The notes under the pieces: generated by a model
Databases searched by the model: none
Told to the model about the DNA's origin: nothing
Seen by the model: only the letters and a program-made list of their open reading frames with translations
Assembly: GCF_001274785.1 (NCBI RefSeq)
Contig: NZ_LHPI01000012.1
Location: forward strand, 62,001 to 126,000
DNA length: 64,000 nucleotides
Reading direction: 5' to 3'
From: Vibrio hepatarius
Lineage (GTDB): Bacteria > Pseudomonadota > Gammaproteobacteria > Enterobacterales > Vibrionaceae
Shown: one piece after another, positions 9,560 to 18,481 of the stretch
Numbering within the stretch: position 1 is the stretch's first letter
Layout: every line of letters starts with the position of its first letter
Program-made: the position numbers and the translations under genes

Positions 9560-9802
9560 ATGGCGAGCAAGAAACCTGAAAATATGACCTTTGAGGCGAC
9601 CATCCAAGAGCTCGATACGATCGTAGAAAGCCTTGAAAATGGTGACCTTGCACTGGACGATGCTTTGAAGAAATTCGAGCGCGGCATTGCACTGGCTCGT
9701 GCGGGTCAAGGTAAGCTAAATGATGCAGAACAACGCGTCAGTATTTTACTAAGTAACGATGACGAAGCGCCGCTTAGTCAGTTTGACGCTCAGCCAGAAT
9801 AA
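9560..9802 (+). CDS. xseB: Exodeoxyribonuclease VII small subunit
   Basis: The 80-aa small subunit of exonuclease VII, which degrades single-stranded DNA from both ends together with XseA (not in this window). The sequence MASKKPENMTFEATIQELDT with the helical core LENGDLALDDALKKFERG is typical. The frame is open nine codons upstream, but MASKKPEN is the family start and fits the predicted promoter. First gene of an xseB-ispA-dxs operon. Confidence 0.93.
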   Translation: MASKKPENMTFEATIQELDTIVESLENGDLALDDALKKFERGIALARAGQGKLNDAEQRVSILLSNDDEAPLSQFDAQPE

Positions 9803-9822
9803 TTGATTTAGAAGATATACCT

Positions 9823-10707
9823 ATGCAAGAGGCTCTAACCTCATTCCAACAACGTAACAACGTTCAGTTAGAAGAATGGCTTAACCAACTTCCTCACCAA
9901 GAGCAACCTTTGATCGACGCCATGCGTTATGGTTTGCTGCTAGGAGGCAAACGGGCGCGCCCATTTCTGGTTTACATCACCGGACAAATGCTAGGGTGCG
10001 ACGTTGAAGCGCTTGACGCTCCAGCCGCCGCGGTTGAGTGCATTCACGCCTATTCGCTGATTCACGATGACCTACCAGCGATGGACGATGACGAGCTGCG
10101 TCGCGGTCAGCCTACCTGTCACATCAAGTTTGATGAAGCAACCGCGATTCTCACTGGCGATGCGCTGCAAACCTTAGCGTTTACGATTCTTGCTGACGGC
10201 AAACTGGCGCCAGAAGCAGAAGCGAATCGCATTAAGATGGTCAGCACTTTGGCTCAAGCGTCTGGTGCTAGCGGAATGTGTATGGGGCAATCTCTTGATC
10301 TTTCTGCCGAAAATCGTTCAATTTCTCTTGAAGAACTAGAAGAAATTCATCGCCATAAAACCGGTGCATTGATGAAATGCGCGATTAGACTTGGCGCGCT
10401 AGCTGCGGGTGAAAAAGGGGTCGAAGTGCTACCTTTACTCGATAAATACGCCGATGCGATCGGCTTAGCGTTTCAGGTTCAAGACGACATTCTAGATATC
10501 ATCAGTGATACGGAAACTCTGGGCAAACCACAAGGTTCTGACCAAGAATTAAACAAAAGCACCTACCCTGCTCTCTTAGGGTTGGAAGGCGCTGTCAACA
10601 AAGCTCACACTCTGTTACATGAAGCACTTCAAGCATTGGAAGCTATCCCATACAATACAGAGTTACTCGAAGAGTTCGCCCGATATGTCATCGAGCGCAA
10701 GAACTAA
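9823..10707 (+). CDS. ispA: Farnesyl diphosphate synthase
   Basis: Condenses dimethylallyl and isopentenyl diphosphates to geranyl and then farnesyl diphosphate, the precursor for quinones, undecaprenyl phosphate and heme O. The 294-aa protein has both aspartate-rich motifs: DDLPAMDDD (82-90) and DDILD (221-225), plus the GGKRARP substrate motif (41-47). It lies 20 bases after xseB and 20 before dxs, so the three are co-transcribed. Its product is used by CyoE, encoded 8 kb away. Confidence 0.96.
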   Translation: MQEALTSFQQRNNVQLEEWLNQLPHQEQPLIDAMRYGLLLGGKRARPFLVYITGQMLGCDVEALDAPAAAVECIHAYSLIHDDLPAMDDDELRRGQPTCHIKFDEATAILTGDALQTLAFTILADGKLAPEAEANRIKMVSTLAQASGASGMCMGQSLDLSAENRSISLEELEEIHRHKTGALMKCAIRLGALAAGEKGVEVLPLLDKYADAIGLAFQVQDDILDIISDTETLGKPQGSDQELNKSTYPALLGLEGAVNKAHTLLHEALQALEAIPYNTELLEEFARYVIERKN

Positions 10708-10727
10708 CACTATAAGCGCGCAAATAT

Positions 10728-12593
10728 ATGACTCTTGATATTTCAAAGTATCCGACACTGGCTCTGGCAAATACCCCAGACGAACTGCGTAGCCTTCCTA
10801 AGGAGATGCTACCTAAGCTATGTGACGAGCTACGTACTTACTTACTCAACTCAGTGAGCCAATCAAGCGGACACTTAGCGTCTGGCTTAGGCACGGTAGA
10901 GTTGACGGTCGCATTGCATTACGTTTACAACACGCCATTTGACCAGTTGGTCTGGGATGTTGGTCATCAGGCATACCCACATAAAATTTTGACGGGTCGT
11001 CGTGACCAAATGCCGACCATTCGCCAAAAGAACGGCCTACACCCATTCCCGTGGCGCGAAGAGAGCGAATACGACACCTTATCTGTCGGACACTCTTCTA
11101 CCTCAATCAGTGCAGCATTGGGGATGGCGATCAGTGCCGGTAAAGAAGGCAAGGATCGTAAAGTTATCAGCGTTATCGGTGACGGTGCGATTACCGCAGG
11201 CATGGCATTCGAAGCGATGAACCACGCTGGCGATGTTCATCCAGATATGTTGGTGATTCTCAACGACAACGAAATGTCGATTTCAGAGAACGTCGGCGCG
11301 CTGAACAACCACCTTGCTCAAGTACTTTCTGGTAGCCTGTACACCTCTATTCGTGAAGGCGGTAAGAAAGTACTGTCTGGCGTTCCTCCAATCAAAGAGT
11401 TGGTTCGTCGTACCGAAGAACACCTCAAAGGCATGGTGGTTCCAGGCACACTGTTTGAAGAGTTCGGTTTTAACTACATTGGTCCGGTTGACGGACACGA
11501 TGTTAACGAGCTGGTTAAGACACTGAAAAACATGCGCGAGCTGAAAGGCCCTCAGTTCCTGCATATCATGACTAAGAAAGGTAAAGGCTATGAGCCAGCG
11601 GAGAAAGATCCGATCGGTTATCACGGCGTACCTAAGTTTGACCCAAGCCACAGCTCTCTGCCAAAAAGCAGCGGTGGTAAGCCAAGCTTCTCGAAGATCT
11701 TTGGTGACTTCCTATGCGATATGGCCGCGCAAGACCCTAAGCTAATGGCGATTACGCCTGCGATGCGTGAAGGCTCTGGTATGGTTCGTTTCTCGAAAGA
11801 GTATCCAGAACAATACTTCGATGTTGCTATCGCAGAGCAGCACGCGGTCACACTGGCGACGGGTATGGCAATCGCGGGTAACAACCCTATCGTGGCGATT
11901 TACTCGACCTTCCTTCAGCGTGGTTACGATCAACTGATCCATGATGTCGCGATCATGAACCTGCCAGTGATGTTCGCCATCGACCGCGCAGGTCTCGTGG
12001 GCGCAGATGGTCAAACCCACCAAGGCGCGTTTGACTTAAGCTTTATGCGCTGCATTCCCAACATGGTGATTATGGCGCCGAGTGACGAAAATGAGTGTCG
12101 CCAGATGCTTTACACTGGTCATAAGCACAACGGTCCATCTGCGGTTCGTTACCCTCGTGGTACAGGCATGGGCACTGAGATTGAGCAAGAGTTTACCGCG
12201 CTTGAGATCGGTAAAGGTCGTATCGTACGTAAAGGCGAGAAAGTTGCTATCCTCAGCTTCGGTACGTTCCTAGCAAATGCGCTGCAAGCAGCTGACACGC
12301 TTAACGCTACTGTGGCTGACATGCGTTTTGTTAAACCGCTAGATGAAGCGTTAATTCGTCAGTTGGTGGCCGAGCACGATGTCATCGTCACATTGGAAGA
12401 GAACGCGATTGCTGGCGGTGCAGGGGCAGGGGTGATTGAGTTTATGATGCAGGAAAAACTGCTGAAACCTGTTCTAAATCTAGGTTTGCCAGACCAGTTC
12501 ATCGCACAAGGCACCCAAGAAGAGCTGCATGAAGAACTTGGATTGGACGCCAAGGGCATCGAAGCTTCGATTCGCCAATATATGCAGAAGTAA
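10728..12593 (+). CDS. dxs: 1-deoxy-D-xylulose-5-phosphate synthase
   Basis: A thiamine-diphosphate enzyme that joins pyruvate and glyceraldehyde 3-phosphate, the first step of the MEP isoprenoid pathway; the product also feeds thiamine and pyridoxal synthesis. The 621-aa protein has the active-site H49 in SSGHLA, the ThDP motif [10 protein letters not shown] starting at 151 and ending with NDN near 179-181, and the central AEQHAV catalytic-glutamate motif. Full length for the family. Ends the xseB-ispA-dxs operon and is followed by a strong terminator. Confidence 0.97.
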   Translation: MTLDISKYPTLALANTPDELRSLPKEMLPKLCDELRTYLLNSVSQSSGHLASGLGTVELTVALHYVYNTPFDQLVWDVGHQAYPHKILTGRRDQMPTIRQKNGLHPFPWREESEYDTLSVGHSSTSISAALGMAISAGKEGKDRKVISVIGDGAITAGMAFEAMNHAGDVHPDMLVILNDNEMSISENVGALNNHLAQVLSGSLYTSIREGGKKVLSGVPPIKELVRRTEEHLKGMVVPGTLFEEFGFNYIGPVDGHDVNELVKTLKNMRELKGPQFLHIMTKKGKGYEPAEKDPIGYHGVPKFDPSHSSLPKSSGGKPSFSKIFGDFLCDMAAQDPKLMAITPAMREGSGMVRFSKEYPEQYFDVAIAEQHAVTLATGMAIAGNNPIVAIYSTFLQRGYDQLIHDVAIMNLPVMFAIDRAGLVGADGQTHQGAFDLSFMRCIPNMVIMAPSDENECRQMLYTGHKHNGPSAVRYPRGTGMGTEIEQEFTALEIGKGRIVRKGEKVAILSFGTFLANALQAADTLNATVADMRFVKPLDEALIRQLVAEHDVIVTLEENAIAGGAGAGVIEFMMQEKLLKPVLNLGLPDQFIAQGTQEELHEELGLDAKGIEASIRQYMQK

Positions 12594-12607
12594 GTAAGAA
12601 ACACAAG

Positions 12608-12635
12608 AAAGCCCTCCGATAATGGAGGGCTTTTT
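12608..12635 (+). terminator. Intrinsic terminator of dxs operon
   Basis: Seven GC-rich base pairs GCCCTCC/GGAGGGC with a 6-nt loop are flanked by A and T runs. The symmetry means it may also stop the convergent yrbL-type transcript. Confidence 0.88.
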
Positions 12636-12657
12636 AATACTCAACGCCCAACAACGG

Positions 12658-13278
12658 TCAAGCGGTTTGTTTTAGTTCTCTCAGCATGCGTTTCAAGCTG
12701 CCATTTTCAGCAAACTCTGCCACCAGCTTATCTTCAAAACGTAACCACTTACGCTGCACTTTGCGTTTGCCGAAAAAGCTTATATAGCTGCTGATAGGGA
12801 TAAACTCTGCGTTACCAATATTATCAATCACAACCATCCGAGAAATACCGGTTGAGGTCTTCTGGCAGACGATGTTACGGTGAGCCAGGCTTTTGGTAAT
12901 GATCCTATCGCGAAGCAAGCCATCTCTTAACTTGGCGAGTGCGTTGAGTAAATGTCGATAGTATTTACCCGTCCTGCTCTCATCGGCAAGATAATAGCCC
13001 AACGTTTTCGACACACTATCGTCGTCATCCAAAATCAAATCAAACACTGAGCCCACACCCAAGTCAGTTTGAATATCACCGTAGTAGCGAGATAGCGATT
13101 CCCAGTGGATCCCGCGTTTCTCAAGATGTTCGAAATAGGCGTTTTCACGCTCAATCTCGCGAGTGTCATAGTGTTCATCAACATTGATTTTTACGCACAG
13201 TGCTGACTGCTTGGGGTGACGGTAGACTTCTCTATGGTGACCTTTACCGACAAATTGTGACTTATCAATAATAATCAT
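12658..13278 (-). CDS. YrbL-family protein (PhoP-network family)
   Basis: A 206-aa protein of the YrbL-PhoP_reg family, which is distantly kinase-like. The N-terminal glycine loop GKGHHREVYRHP (about 10-21), the following LCVKIN lysine strand and the later HRN (about 151-153) and DNIGN motifs resemble a small protein-kinase fold. Biochemical function is not established for the family. The ATG at 13276-13278 was chosen because the longer frame starts with a Cys/His-rich stretch lacking family likeness. The gene is isolated in AT-rich flanks. Name based on family resemblance only. Confidence 0.75.
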   Translation of the reverse strand: MIIIDKSQFVGKGHHREVYRHPKQSALCVKINVDEHYDTREIERENAYFEHLEKRGIHWESLSRYYGDIQTDLGVGSVFDLILDDDDSVSKTLGYYLADESRTGKYYRHLLNALAKLRDGLLRDRIITKSLAHRNIVCQKTSTGISRMVVIDNIGNAEFIPISSYISFFGKRKVQRKWLRFEDKLVAEFAENGSLKRMLRELKQTA

Positions 13279-13535
13279 GGTTACGCTTTCACATAAACTG
13301 ACACATCGATGAGCAGCCACAAAGCCACCCATCACTTACTAGTAGTCACTGTCTCATCCTCGATGAACAAACAATCACTACCGCCTCGAAGGCAAAGGAA
13401 GCTTGCCAGTTTATTAATAAGAGTAATAATAAAAAATTATTAATAAATAAAAACCAGAAATGCATTTAAAGGACACATTTTTATATCCAATAAATTCAGA
13501 AAGATAGTGATAAACTTGCTTAAAAAGCGCGCATT

Positions 13536-14258
13536 CTACTCTGGTATTACCCAACCAAACTCAGTGCACAGACGTTGCCAGGTTTGATCCACACTCGCTT
13601 TAATGACGATTTCTTGCTGCGTGAACGGATGAACAAACTTCAACGATGATGAATGCAGCAGCAATCTATGTGAGTCAAAAACGTCTCTAAACAGCTTATT
13701 ATGTTTACCGTCACCATGAGTGGTATCACCAACAATCGGATGACGTAGGTGCGCCATATGGCGTCTCAGTTGATGTTTGCGTCCAGTTAGCGGCTGCATC
13801 TCCATAAGGCAGTAACGAGTGGTAGGAAATTTACCCGTCGAATATGGAATCTCCACCTTTGCCAGCGGCTTATAATCCGTAATCGCCTCTTGCGCTTCTT
13901 TATCTTGGCTAGCATGCTTATCGGCGATTTTGTCGAGTTCCACTTTTAGGGCGTAATCCAAACGCCCTTGCTCTTCAATCCAACCACGGACGATCGCATG
14001 ATAGGTTTTCTCCATTTCGTGATTGGCAAACATCGGCATCACTTGCGACGCTACTTCACTCGACAACGCAAAAATCAACACACCAGAAGTTGGGCGGTCT
14101 AATCGGTGCAGAGGAAACACATGCTGACCGATCTGGTCACGCAAGGTTTGCATCACGAACTGAGTTTCACGCTTATCTAACCAACTGCGATGGACCAACA
14201 TTCCCGCAGGCTTATTGACTGCAACGAAATACTCGTCTTGATAAATGATTTCCAACAT
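13536..14258 (-). CDS. truC: tRNA pseudouridine(65) synthase TruC
   Basis: Isomerises uridine 65 in the T stem of certain tRNAs. The 240-aa RluA-family protein has the catalytic aspartate D54 in HRLDRPTSG, the same number as in E. coli TruC, and the family's TGRKHQLRRHM motif. An upstream in-frame start would add three residues; I prefer the ATG at 14256-14258, which overlaps the yqcC stop by one base (TAATG), pointing to translational coupling. The yqcC-truC pairing also occurs in enterobacteria. Confidence 0.92.
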   Translation of the reverse strand: MLEIIYQDEYFVAVNKPAGMLVHRSWLDKRETQFVMQTLRDQIGQHVFPLHRLDRPTSGVLIFALSSEVASQVMPMFANHEMEKTYHAIVRGWIEEQGRLDYALKVELDKIADKHASQDKEAQEAITDYKPLAKVEIPYSTGKFPTTRYCLMEMQPLTGRKHQLRRHMAHLRHPIVGDTTHGDGKHNKLFRDVFDSHRLLLHSSSLKFVHPFTQQEIVIKASVDQTWQRLCTEFGWVIPE

Positions 14259-14572
14259 TACGCGCATACCTCGTCAATGGAACGTAACAAAGAGATAAGA
14301 GGCATGTACTCACTATGCTCTTTCCAGCATTCTTCAAAATAGGGGGTGATCGCAAATCCACGCGGTAAAGGCTGTTTTTGCTCAATGATGACGAACATCT
14401 TCGGTATAAACACCCATTGAAGCCATTGCTCTGGCGCTAAGCGATCTAACGCGAAAGGTTCGCTACTTTGCAATGCTTCCACTTGCGGCGCGTGTTCCTG
14501 CCACAGGTTTAAACGCTGCATTAATGGTGACAATTGGTCGAGAAGTAATAACAATTGTTGTTCTTTTGTCAT
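14258..14572 (-). CDS. yqcC: YqcC family protein
   Basis: A 104-aa conserved protein of the YqcC family with no assigned function. It is mostly helical, with a leucine-rich N-terminus (MTKEQQLLLLLDQL) and WVFIPKMFVIIEQKQPLP in the middle. The start is uncertain: a GTG two codons upstream is also possible, and neither has a strong Shine-Dalgarno sequence. It overlaps truC by one base, so a role linked to TruC is plausible by context only. Confidence 0.82.
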   Translation of the reverse strand: MTKEQQLLLLLDQLSPLMQRLNLWQEHAPQVEALQSSEPFALDRLAPEQWLQWVFIPKMFVIIEQKQPLPRGFAITPYFEECWKEHSEYMPLISLLRSIDEVCA

Positions 14573-14648
14573 AAACACATCATGGTGACCTTGAAAATAG
14601 GCGTAAGAGTACCATTTATAGAGGAAAGAAAGTTAGGACTATTCACTA

Positions 14649-15692
14649 ATGGAAAACATACATACCCTTACCCAACTATTGACCAATAGCGATTGCCACT
14701 ACCAAGTATATGATCTTGGACGTCGTATCAAGCAGATAGACAATAAAGTCTTCGCTGACGTGGAAAAAGGACAGCTACCTTACCCTTTTCCATTACAGCG
14801 TAAAGCGCACTTGGCCATTGCTTACTGGAACGAGCATAAACAACCTTGGATTTGGTTTTTGAAGTTCGAGTTGGATGAACGCGGTTTATTAAAACAAGCC
14901 GATGTGGGGAACTTCATTAAGTATGTGGTAGAAGCGATGGGTACGCGCCTAAGCCAAGAGATGAGTGAAGAGCAACAACAAAAGCTGTCTAACAACCCTT
15001 ATACCTTCAAACCAGCCGAGGAAAAAATGGCGGTGTTCCACAGTCAAGTCCGCGCACAACTCGACTTGCCGTGCAGCCAGTATTACGAACACGCTCAGCA
15101 CTACTTCACTGGAGGCCTCGGCTGGGGTAAATGGCACAGCGTCGGCTTACAAGGCGTAACGGATATCTGTGCGAGATTGGGTCAAGAGCAAAATGGTGTC
15201 AATCTGCGTAAGGCATTGCCTCACCTACCAAACGAGCCACTCTACGCGCTGCTAGGCGCGCTAGAACACACTAACTTACCGGATAAACTCGCGCTGAGAA
15301 TTGCCGAACTGGCGCTTGAGCAAATCACCAGTAATGATCCAGACATTTTCTTGTTGGGCGCATTAGCTCGTGCGCTCTCGGGCGCTGATACCTCAATCGC
15401 GCAGCCAGTTATACAGCAGATCCTCGCCTCACCTCGTTTGAGTCACCAAGAAGTATTAATTGGGATTGCAGGTAGAAGCTGGCATCTGCTCGCTCAAGCA
15501 GAAATGGCAGAAAGCTTCTTGTTACGCCTAGCGCAAACTGGCAACCAAGTTCTGTTTAATCAGTTATTTGCCGATTTGGTTATGCTGCCGGAGTTACGCA
15601 TGGTCCTACTGCCATTACTGCATTCCAGCCCATCCCAAGAGTTAGCCAACGCACTGCTTTCTCTGCAACAAGCCGCTAAGGGTAATGAATGA
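14649..15692 (+). CDS. DUF3549 family protein
   Basis: A 347-aa cytoplasmic protein of the DUF3549 family, found in Vibrio and related marine gammaproteobacteria; function unknown. The N-terminal half is mixed (DLGRRIKQIDNKVFADVEKG near 22-41); the second half, from about 180, is a run of short alpha helices that looks repeat-like. No signal peptide or membrane segment. Its stop overlaps the start of the DUF3301 gene (ATGA), so the two are probably translated together. It faces yqcC-truC across a 76-bp divergent gap. Confidence 0.8.
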   Translation: MENIHTLTQLLTNSDCHYQVYDLGRRIKQIDNKVFADVEKGQLPYPFPLQRKAHLAIAYWNEHKQPWIWFLKFELDERGLLKQADVGNFIKYVVEAMGTRLSQEMSEEQQQKLSNNPYTFKPAEEKMAVFHSQVRAQLDLPCSQYYEHAQHYFTGGLGWGKWHSVGLQGVTDICARLGQEQNGVNLRKALPHLPNEPLYALLGALEHTNLPDKLALRIAELALEQITSNDPDIFLLGALARALSGADTSIAQPVIQQILASPRLSHQEVLIGIAGRSWHLLAQAEMAESFLLRLAQTGNQVLFNQLFADLVMLPELRMVLLPLLHSSPSQELANALLSLQQAAKGNE

Positions 15693-15988
15693 TCGCTGAC
15701 CTTCTCGCCATACTCGGCTTAACGCTGATCTGTTTCCTATTTTGGCAGCAGAGACGCCAAGCCGAACTCGCAAAACTGTTCGCGACTAGAAAGTGCGACC
15801 AGCTTGATTTGCAGTTCATCAGTATCGCGTTAAAAGGTCATAAACTAAAAACGCCAGACGGTGTCTGGCGTTGGCATTCTGTCTATCAGTTTGAATTTTC
15901 TTCGCTTGGTGATGATTGCTACCAAGGCACACTCATTATGCAGGGTTTTCACTTAGCGAAGTTTGATGTTCCACCACATCGGATGTAA
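15689..15988 (+). CDS. DUF3301 domain-containing protein
   Basis: A 99-aa protein with one N-terminal membrane helix (about 2-18), a basic stretch (QQRRQAELAKLFATRKC) and a small predicted beta domain (GVWRWHSVYQFEFSS). Such single-pass DUF3301 proteins occur next to DUF3549 in vibrios; function unknown. The start overlaps the upstream stop by four bases. The last 53 bases overlap the 3' end of the convergent acetyltransferase gene. Confidence 0.82.
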   Translation: MIADLLAILGLTLICFLFWQQRRQAELAKLFATRKCDQLDLQFISIALKGHKLKTPDGVWRWHSVYQFEFSSLGDDCYQGTLIMQGFHLAKFDVPPHRM

Positions 15989-16454
15989 AACGAAACTCGT
16001 CATAAGGTCCAAATGTATCACGCTTGTGCGCCACTAATTTGAATCCGAGTTTTTGCAGTATTTTGATCGACGGAGTGTGGGCGCTATTCACCGTTGCGAT
16101 GACATAGGACAGGTCTAAGTCTCTAACCGCACGATTGAAAAATGCCGTCAACACTTCGCTAGCGATCCCCTGCCCCCAGTAGAGCTTATCAAAGATGTAA
16201 CCAAGCTCTGGCGCGCCGTCCAAATCAGAGATAAACACATGCCCCATATATTCACGAGTTCGGCTATCGAGCACCGCACGCGCATAGATAGTATCGTCGT
16301 GGATCATACGTGCGAAGAGTTGTTTTGCCGAAGAAACGGTATGCGGCCCATTCATTTGAGCTCTATTTTTTGCACAGCAATTTAGCAGTAAGAAGTCAGA
16401 TTGTAACGACTCGTTATAGGGAACCAATAACGATCGGCGAGTCACTATTGTCAT
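15936..16454 (-). CDS. GNAT family N-acetyltransferase
   Basis: A 172-aa GNAT-fold enzyme of the RimJ/RimL type, probably acetylating an amine or a protein N-terminus with acetyl-CoA. It shows the ELGYIFDKLYWGQGIASEVL region (about 94-113), where Q/R-x-x-G-x-A/S binds acetyl-CoA, and the C-terminal NSAHTPSIKILQKLGFKLV motif. The substrate cannot be told. It is convergent with and overlaps the DUF3301 gene by 53 bases. No visible terminator separates them. Confidence 0.85.
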   Translation of the reverse strand: MTIVTRRSLLVPYNESLQSDFLLLNCCAKNRAQMNGPHTVSSAKQLFARMIHDDTIYARAVLDSRTREYMGHVFISDLDGAPELGYIFDKLYWGQGIASEVLTAFFNRAVRDLDLSYVIATVNSAHTPSIKILQKLGFKLVAHKRDTFGPYDEFRFTSDVVEHQTSLSENPA

Positions 16455-16590
16455 GAGACATCCTTGTAAACAGCAAGCTGTTTATTGTTTTATAAAAACA
16501 AAGCCGAAAAGTTATACCAACTTAATAATATTGTTATTGTTCTAGATTATTTTTCTTGGCATTAATGATGAAAATATTGTTAGAAACCAA

Positions 16591-16620
16591 GAAAAGCCCC
16601 GACACTTGCGTATCGGGGCT
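16591..16620 (-). terminator. Intrinsic terminator of the CsrB-type RNA
   Basis: Eight-bp stem (16595-16602 with 16613-16620), 10-nt loop, then TTTTC on the minus strand. Confidence 0.85.
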
Positions 16621-16997
16621 ATAGTCTTACTCGCAGCAGTCCGGCTACAAAAGGTGCTCCATGCATCTTCCATAATAGTTACTGAATCCTTCAGTAAAAT
16701 CCTATCCTCGCCGTCCTAGCGGTGTCCTATTCATCCTGATGGCTAACAATCCACGTTAGCGAACTTCACTTGTTCCTTGAGCGGTGTCCTTTGTATCATC
16801 CTGATACTTAATCCCGCCTCATCCTAGAGGTGTCCGTTCATTCCTTTGTCGCTGAAATCCTATCAACGAGCGTGTCCGTACACTGTCCTTCGCTTCATGC
16901 TGGTCAACTATCCTAGTCAACCAAATCTTCTTCCTGAAGATAACCAGTCCTTGGTGAGTTCCTGTTCCGTGTCAGCATCCTTCCGACACCTATTAAT
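16591..16997 (-). ncRNA. csrB: CsrB-family regulatory RNA (CsrA-sequestering)
   Basis: About 400 nt with no coding frame. On the minus strand the motif AGGA (TCCT on the plus strand) occurs about 18 times, roughly every 20 bases between 16687 and 16981, many flanked by short inverted repeats that would put GGA in loops. It ends in a terminator with stem AGCCCCGA/TCGGGGCT. This is the signature of CsrB-type RNAs, which titrate the translational regulator CsrA. Vibrio carries several (CsrB, C, D); which paralogue this is cannot be told. The 5' end is inferred from a TATAAA at 17004-17009. Confidence 0.88.
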
Positions 16998-17147
16998 CTA
17001 CGCTTTATAACGAATTAGACAATGCCTCGGAAAAATATCTTTATTGAAACATCTATTAAACAATCGATAAATATCAATATTTTCATTATGTTACGGGTAA
17101 ATATCTACTTTTACTCAGCACGCGCAATCGTTTTATCTCACATCGCG

Positions 17148-17165
17148 TGTAAGAGATCTCGTACA
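17148..17165. promoter_or_regulatory. VarA/GacA-type upstream activating sequence
   Basis: TGTAAGAGATCTCGTACA matches the palindromic GacA/UvrY/VarA site TGTAAG-N6-CTTACA at 10 of 12 defined positions. It lies about 150 bp upstream of the predicted csrB start, a distance typical of csr sRNA genes controlled by this response regulator. It is also about 80 bp upstream of the divergent coiled-coil gene. Confidence 0.7.
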
Positions 17166-17242
17166 ACAAGTTTCCGAATTCTCTATTCGCTATCGATAGC
17201 AAACGTCAGTATTATTGGCAAAGAAAGGAATTTGGAGGTTAT

Positions 17243-17524
17243 ATGCTTACCCAAGATGTCAGCCAAGAGCTCAAAGATGTATTGGAACAGTTACATCAGG
17301 AAGGAAAAGAACCCACTGTCGCGTTGGTCAAAACGCGCTTGAGTACGCCAATCCCGATGCCAGCGTTAATCACTGCATTAAAAAGCTGGAAAAGTGCTAA
17401 TCGAGTACCAAAAGTAGAAATTGCCGCTAAACAGCAAAGTGAACAAGACAGAATCAGTGAACTGGAAAAACAGGTTGCCGAGTTACAGCAAAGACTCACT
17501 GCACTGGAGAGTAAACTCGGTTAA
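17243..17524 (+). CDS. Small predicted DNA-binding coiled-coil protein
   Basis: A 93-aa protein, not recognised by name. Residues 1-55 look like a small winged-helix-type domain (GKEPTVALVKTRLSTPIPMP), reminiscent of the KfrA N-terminal domain; residues 65-93 form a heptad-patterned coiled coil (ISELEKQVAELQQRLTALES). A strong ribosome binding site (TTTGGAGG) precedes the ATG at 17243. It is divergent from csrB and ends before a terminator shared with sucD. It could be a dimeric regulator; the DNA-binding role is inferred, not shown. Confidence 0.75.
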   Translation: MLTQDVSQELKDVLEQLHQEGKEPTVALVKTRLSTPIPMPALITALKSWKSANRVPKVEIAAKQQSEQDRISELEKQVAELQQRLTALESKLG

Positions 17525-17560
17525 CGAGAAAGCTCTGCTTGTATCGAACCAGAAAACAAA

Positions 17561-17587
17561 AAGGCTTGGCATATTGCCAAGCCTTTC
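17561..17587. terminator. Bidirectional terminator between the coiled-coil gene and sucD
   Basis: AAGGCTTGGC/GCCAAGCCTT stem with A-run on the left and T-rich right flank serves the two convergent transcripts. Confidence 0.85.
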
Positions 17588-17608
17588 TATTTATCTAGTA
17601 ACGGTTGA

Positions 17609-18481
17609 TTACCAACCCGTTACTTCGCGTAGACCTTTACCGATCTCTGCTAGAGATTTAACAGTCTTAACGCCAGCCGCTTCTAGTGCAGCAAATTTGT
17701 CTTCAGCAGTACCTTTACCACCAGAGATAATCGCACCAGCGTGGCCCATACGCTTACCTGGAGGCGCAGTTACACCAGCGATGTAAGACACAACTGGTTT
17801 AGTCACGTTCTCTTTGATGAACGCTGCCGCTTCTTCTTCCGCTGTACCACCGATTTCGCCGATCATTACGATCGCTTCAGTTTCTGGGTCTTCTTGGAAC
17901 AGTTTTAGAATATCAATGAAGTTTGAACCTGGGATTGGGTCACCACCGATACCAACACAAGTTGACTGGCCGAAACCTTCGTCAGTGGTTTGCTTAACTG
18001 CTTCGTAAGTCAGAGTACCGCTGCGAGATACGATACCTACTTTACCTTTCTTGTGGATGTGACCAGGCATGATACCGATCTTACACTCATCAGGAGTGAT
18101 AACACCCGGACAGTTAGGACCGATCATGCGAACGCCAGTTTCTTCTAGCTTCACTTTCACGTCGATCATATCTGTTGTCGGTATGCCTTCCGTGATAGTT
18201 ACGATTAGCTCGATACCCGCGTCAATCGCTTCTAGGATTGCATCTTTACAGAAAGGTGCAGGTACGTAGATGACTGTCGCTGTTGCGCCAGTCGCTTCTA
18301 CTGCTTCACGAACTGTGTTGAACACAGGAAGACCTAGGTGAGTTTGGCCGCCTTTACCTGGAGACACACCACCAACCATTTGCGTACCGTATGCGATAGC
18401 TTGCTCTGAGTGGAAAGTACCTTGACCACCAGTGAAACCCTGACAGATTACTTTAGTGTCTTTGTTAATTAATACAGACAT
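17609..18481 (-). CDS. sucD: Succinyl-CoA synthetase alpha subunit
   Basis: Alpha subunit of the TCA enzyme that converts succinyl-CoA to succinate with ATP formation. The 290-aa protein has the CoA-binding Rossmann region ([20 protein letters not shown], 13-32) and the phosphorylated histidine H247 in GHAGAI. The start overlaps the sucC stop by one base (TAATG), giving equal subunit production. Last gene of sdhCDAB-sucABCD, followed by a bidirectional terminator. Confidence 0.97.
   Translation of the reverse strand: MSVLINKDTKVICQGFTGGQGTFHSEQAIAYGTQMVGGVSPGKGGQTHLGLPVFNTVREAVEATGATATVIYVPAPFCKDAILEAIDAGIELIVTITEGIPTTDMIDVKVKLEETGVRMIGPNCPGVITPDECKIGIMPGHIHKKGKVGIVSRSGTLTYEAVKQTTDEGFGQSTCVGIGGDPIPGSNFIDILKLFQEDPETEAIVMIGEIGGTAEEEAAAFIKENVTKPVVSYIAGVTAPPGKRMGHAGAIISGGKGTAEDKFAALEAAGVKTVKSLAEIGKGLREVTGW

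Noticed and set aside
10846..11046. Minus-strand frame inside dxs
   Set aside because: Complete overlap with dxs, no ribosome binding site.
17022..17342. Plus-strand frame of 106 codons between csrB and the coiled-coil gene
   Set aside because: It runs through the csrB promoter region and the VarA-like palindrome and into the coiled-coil gene in another frame; composition looks random.
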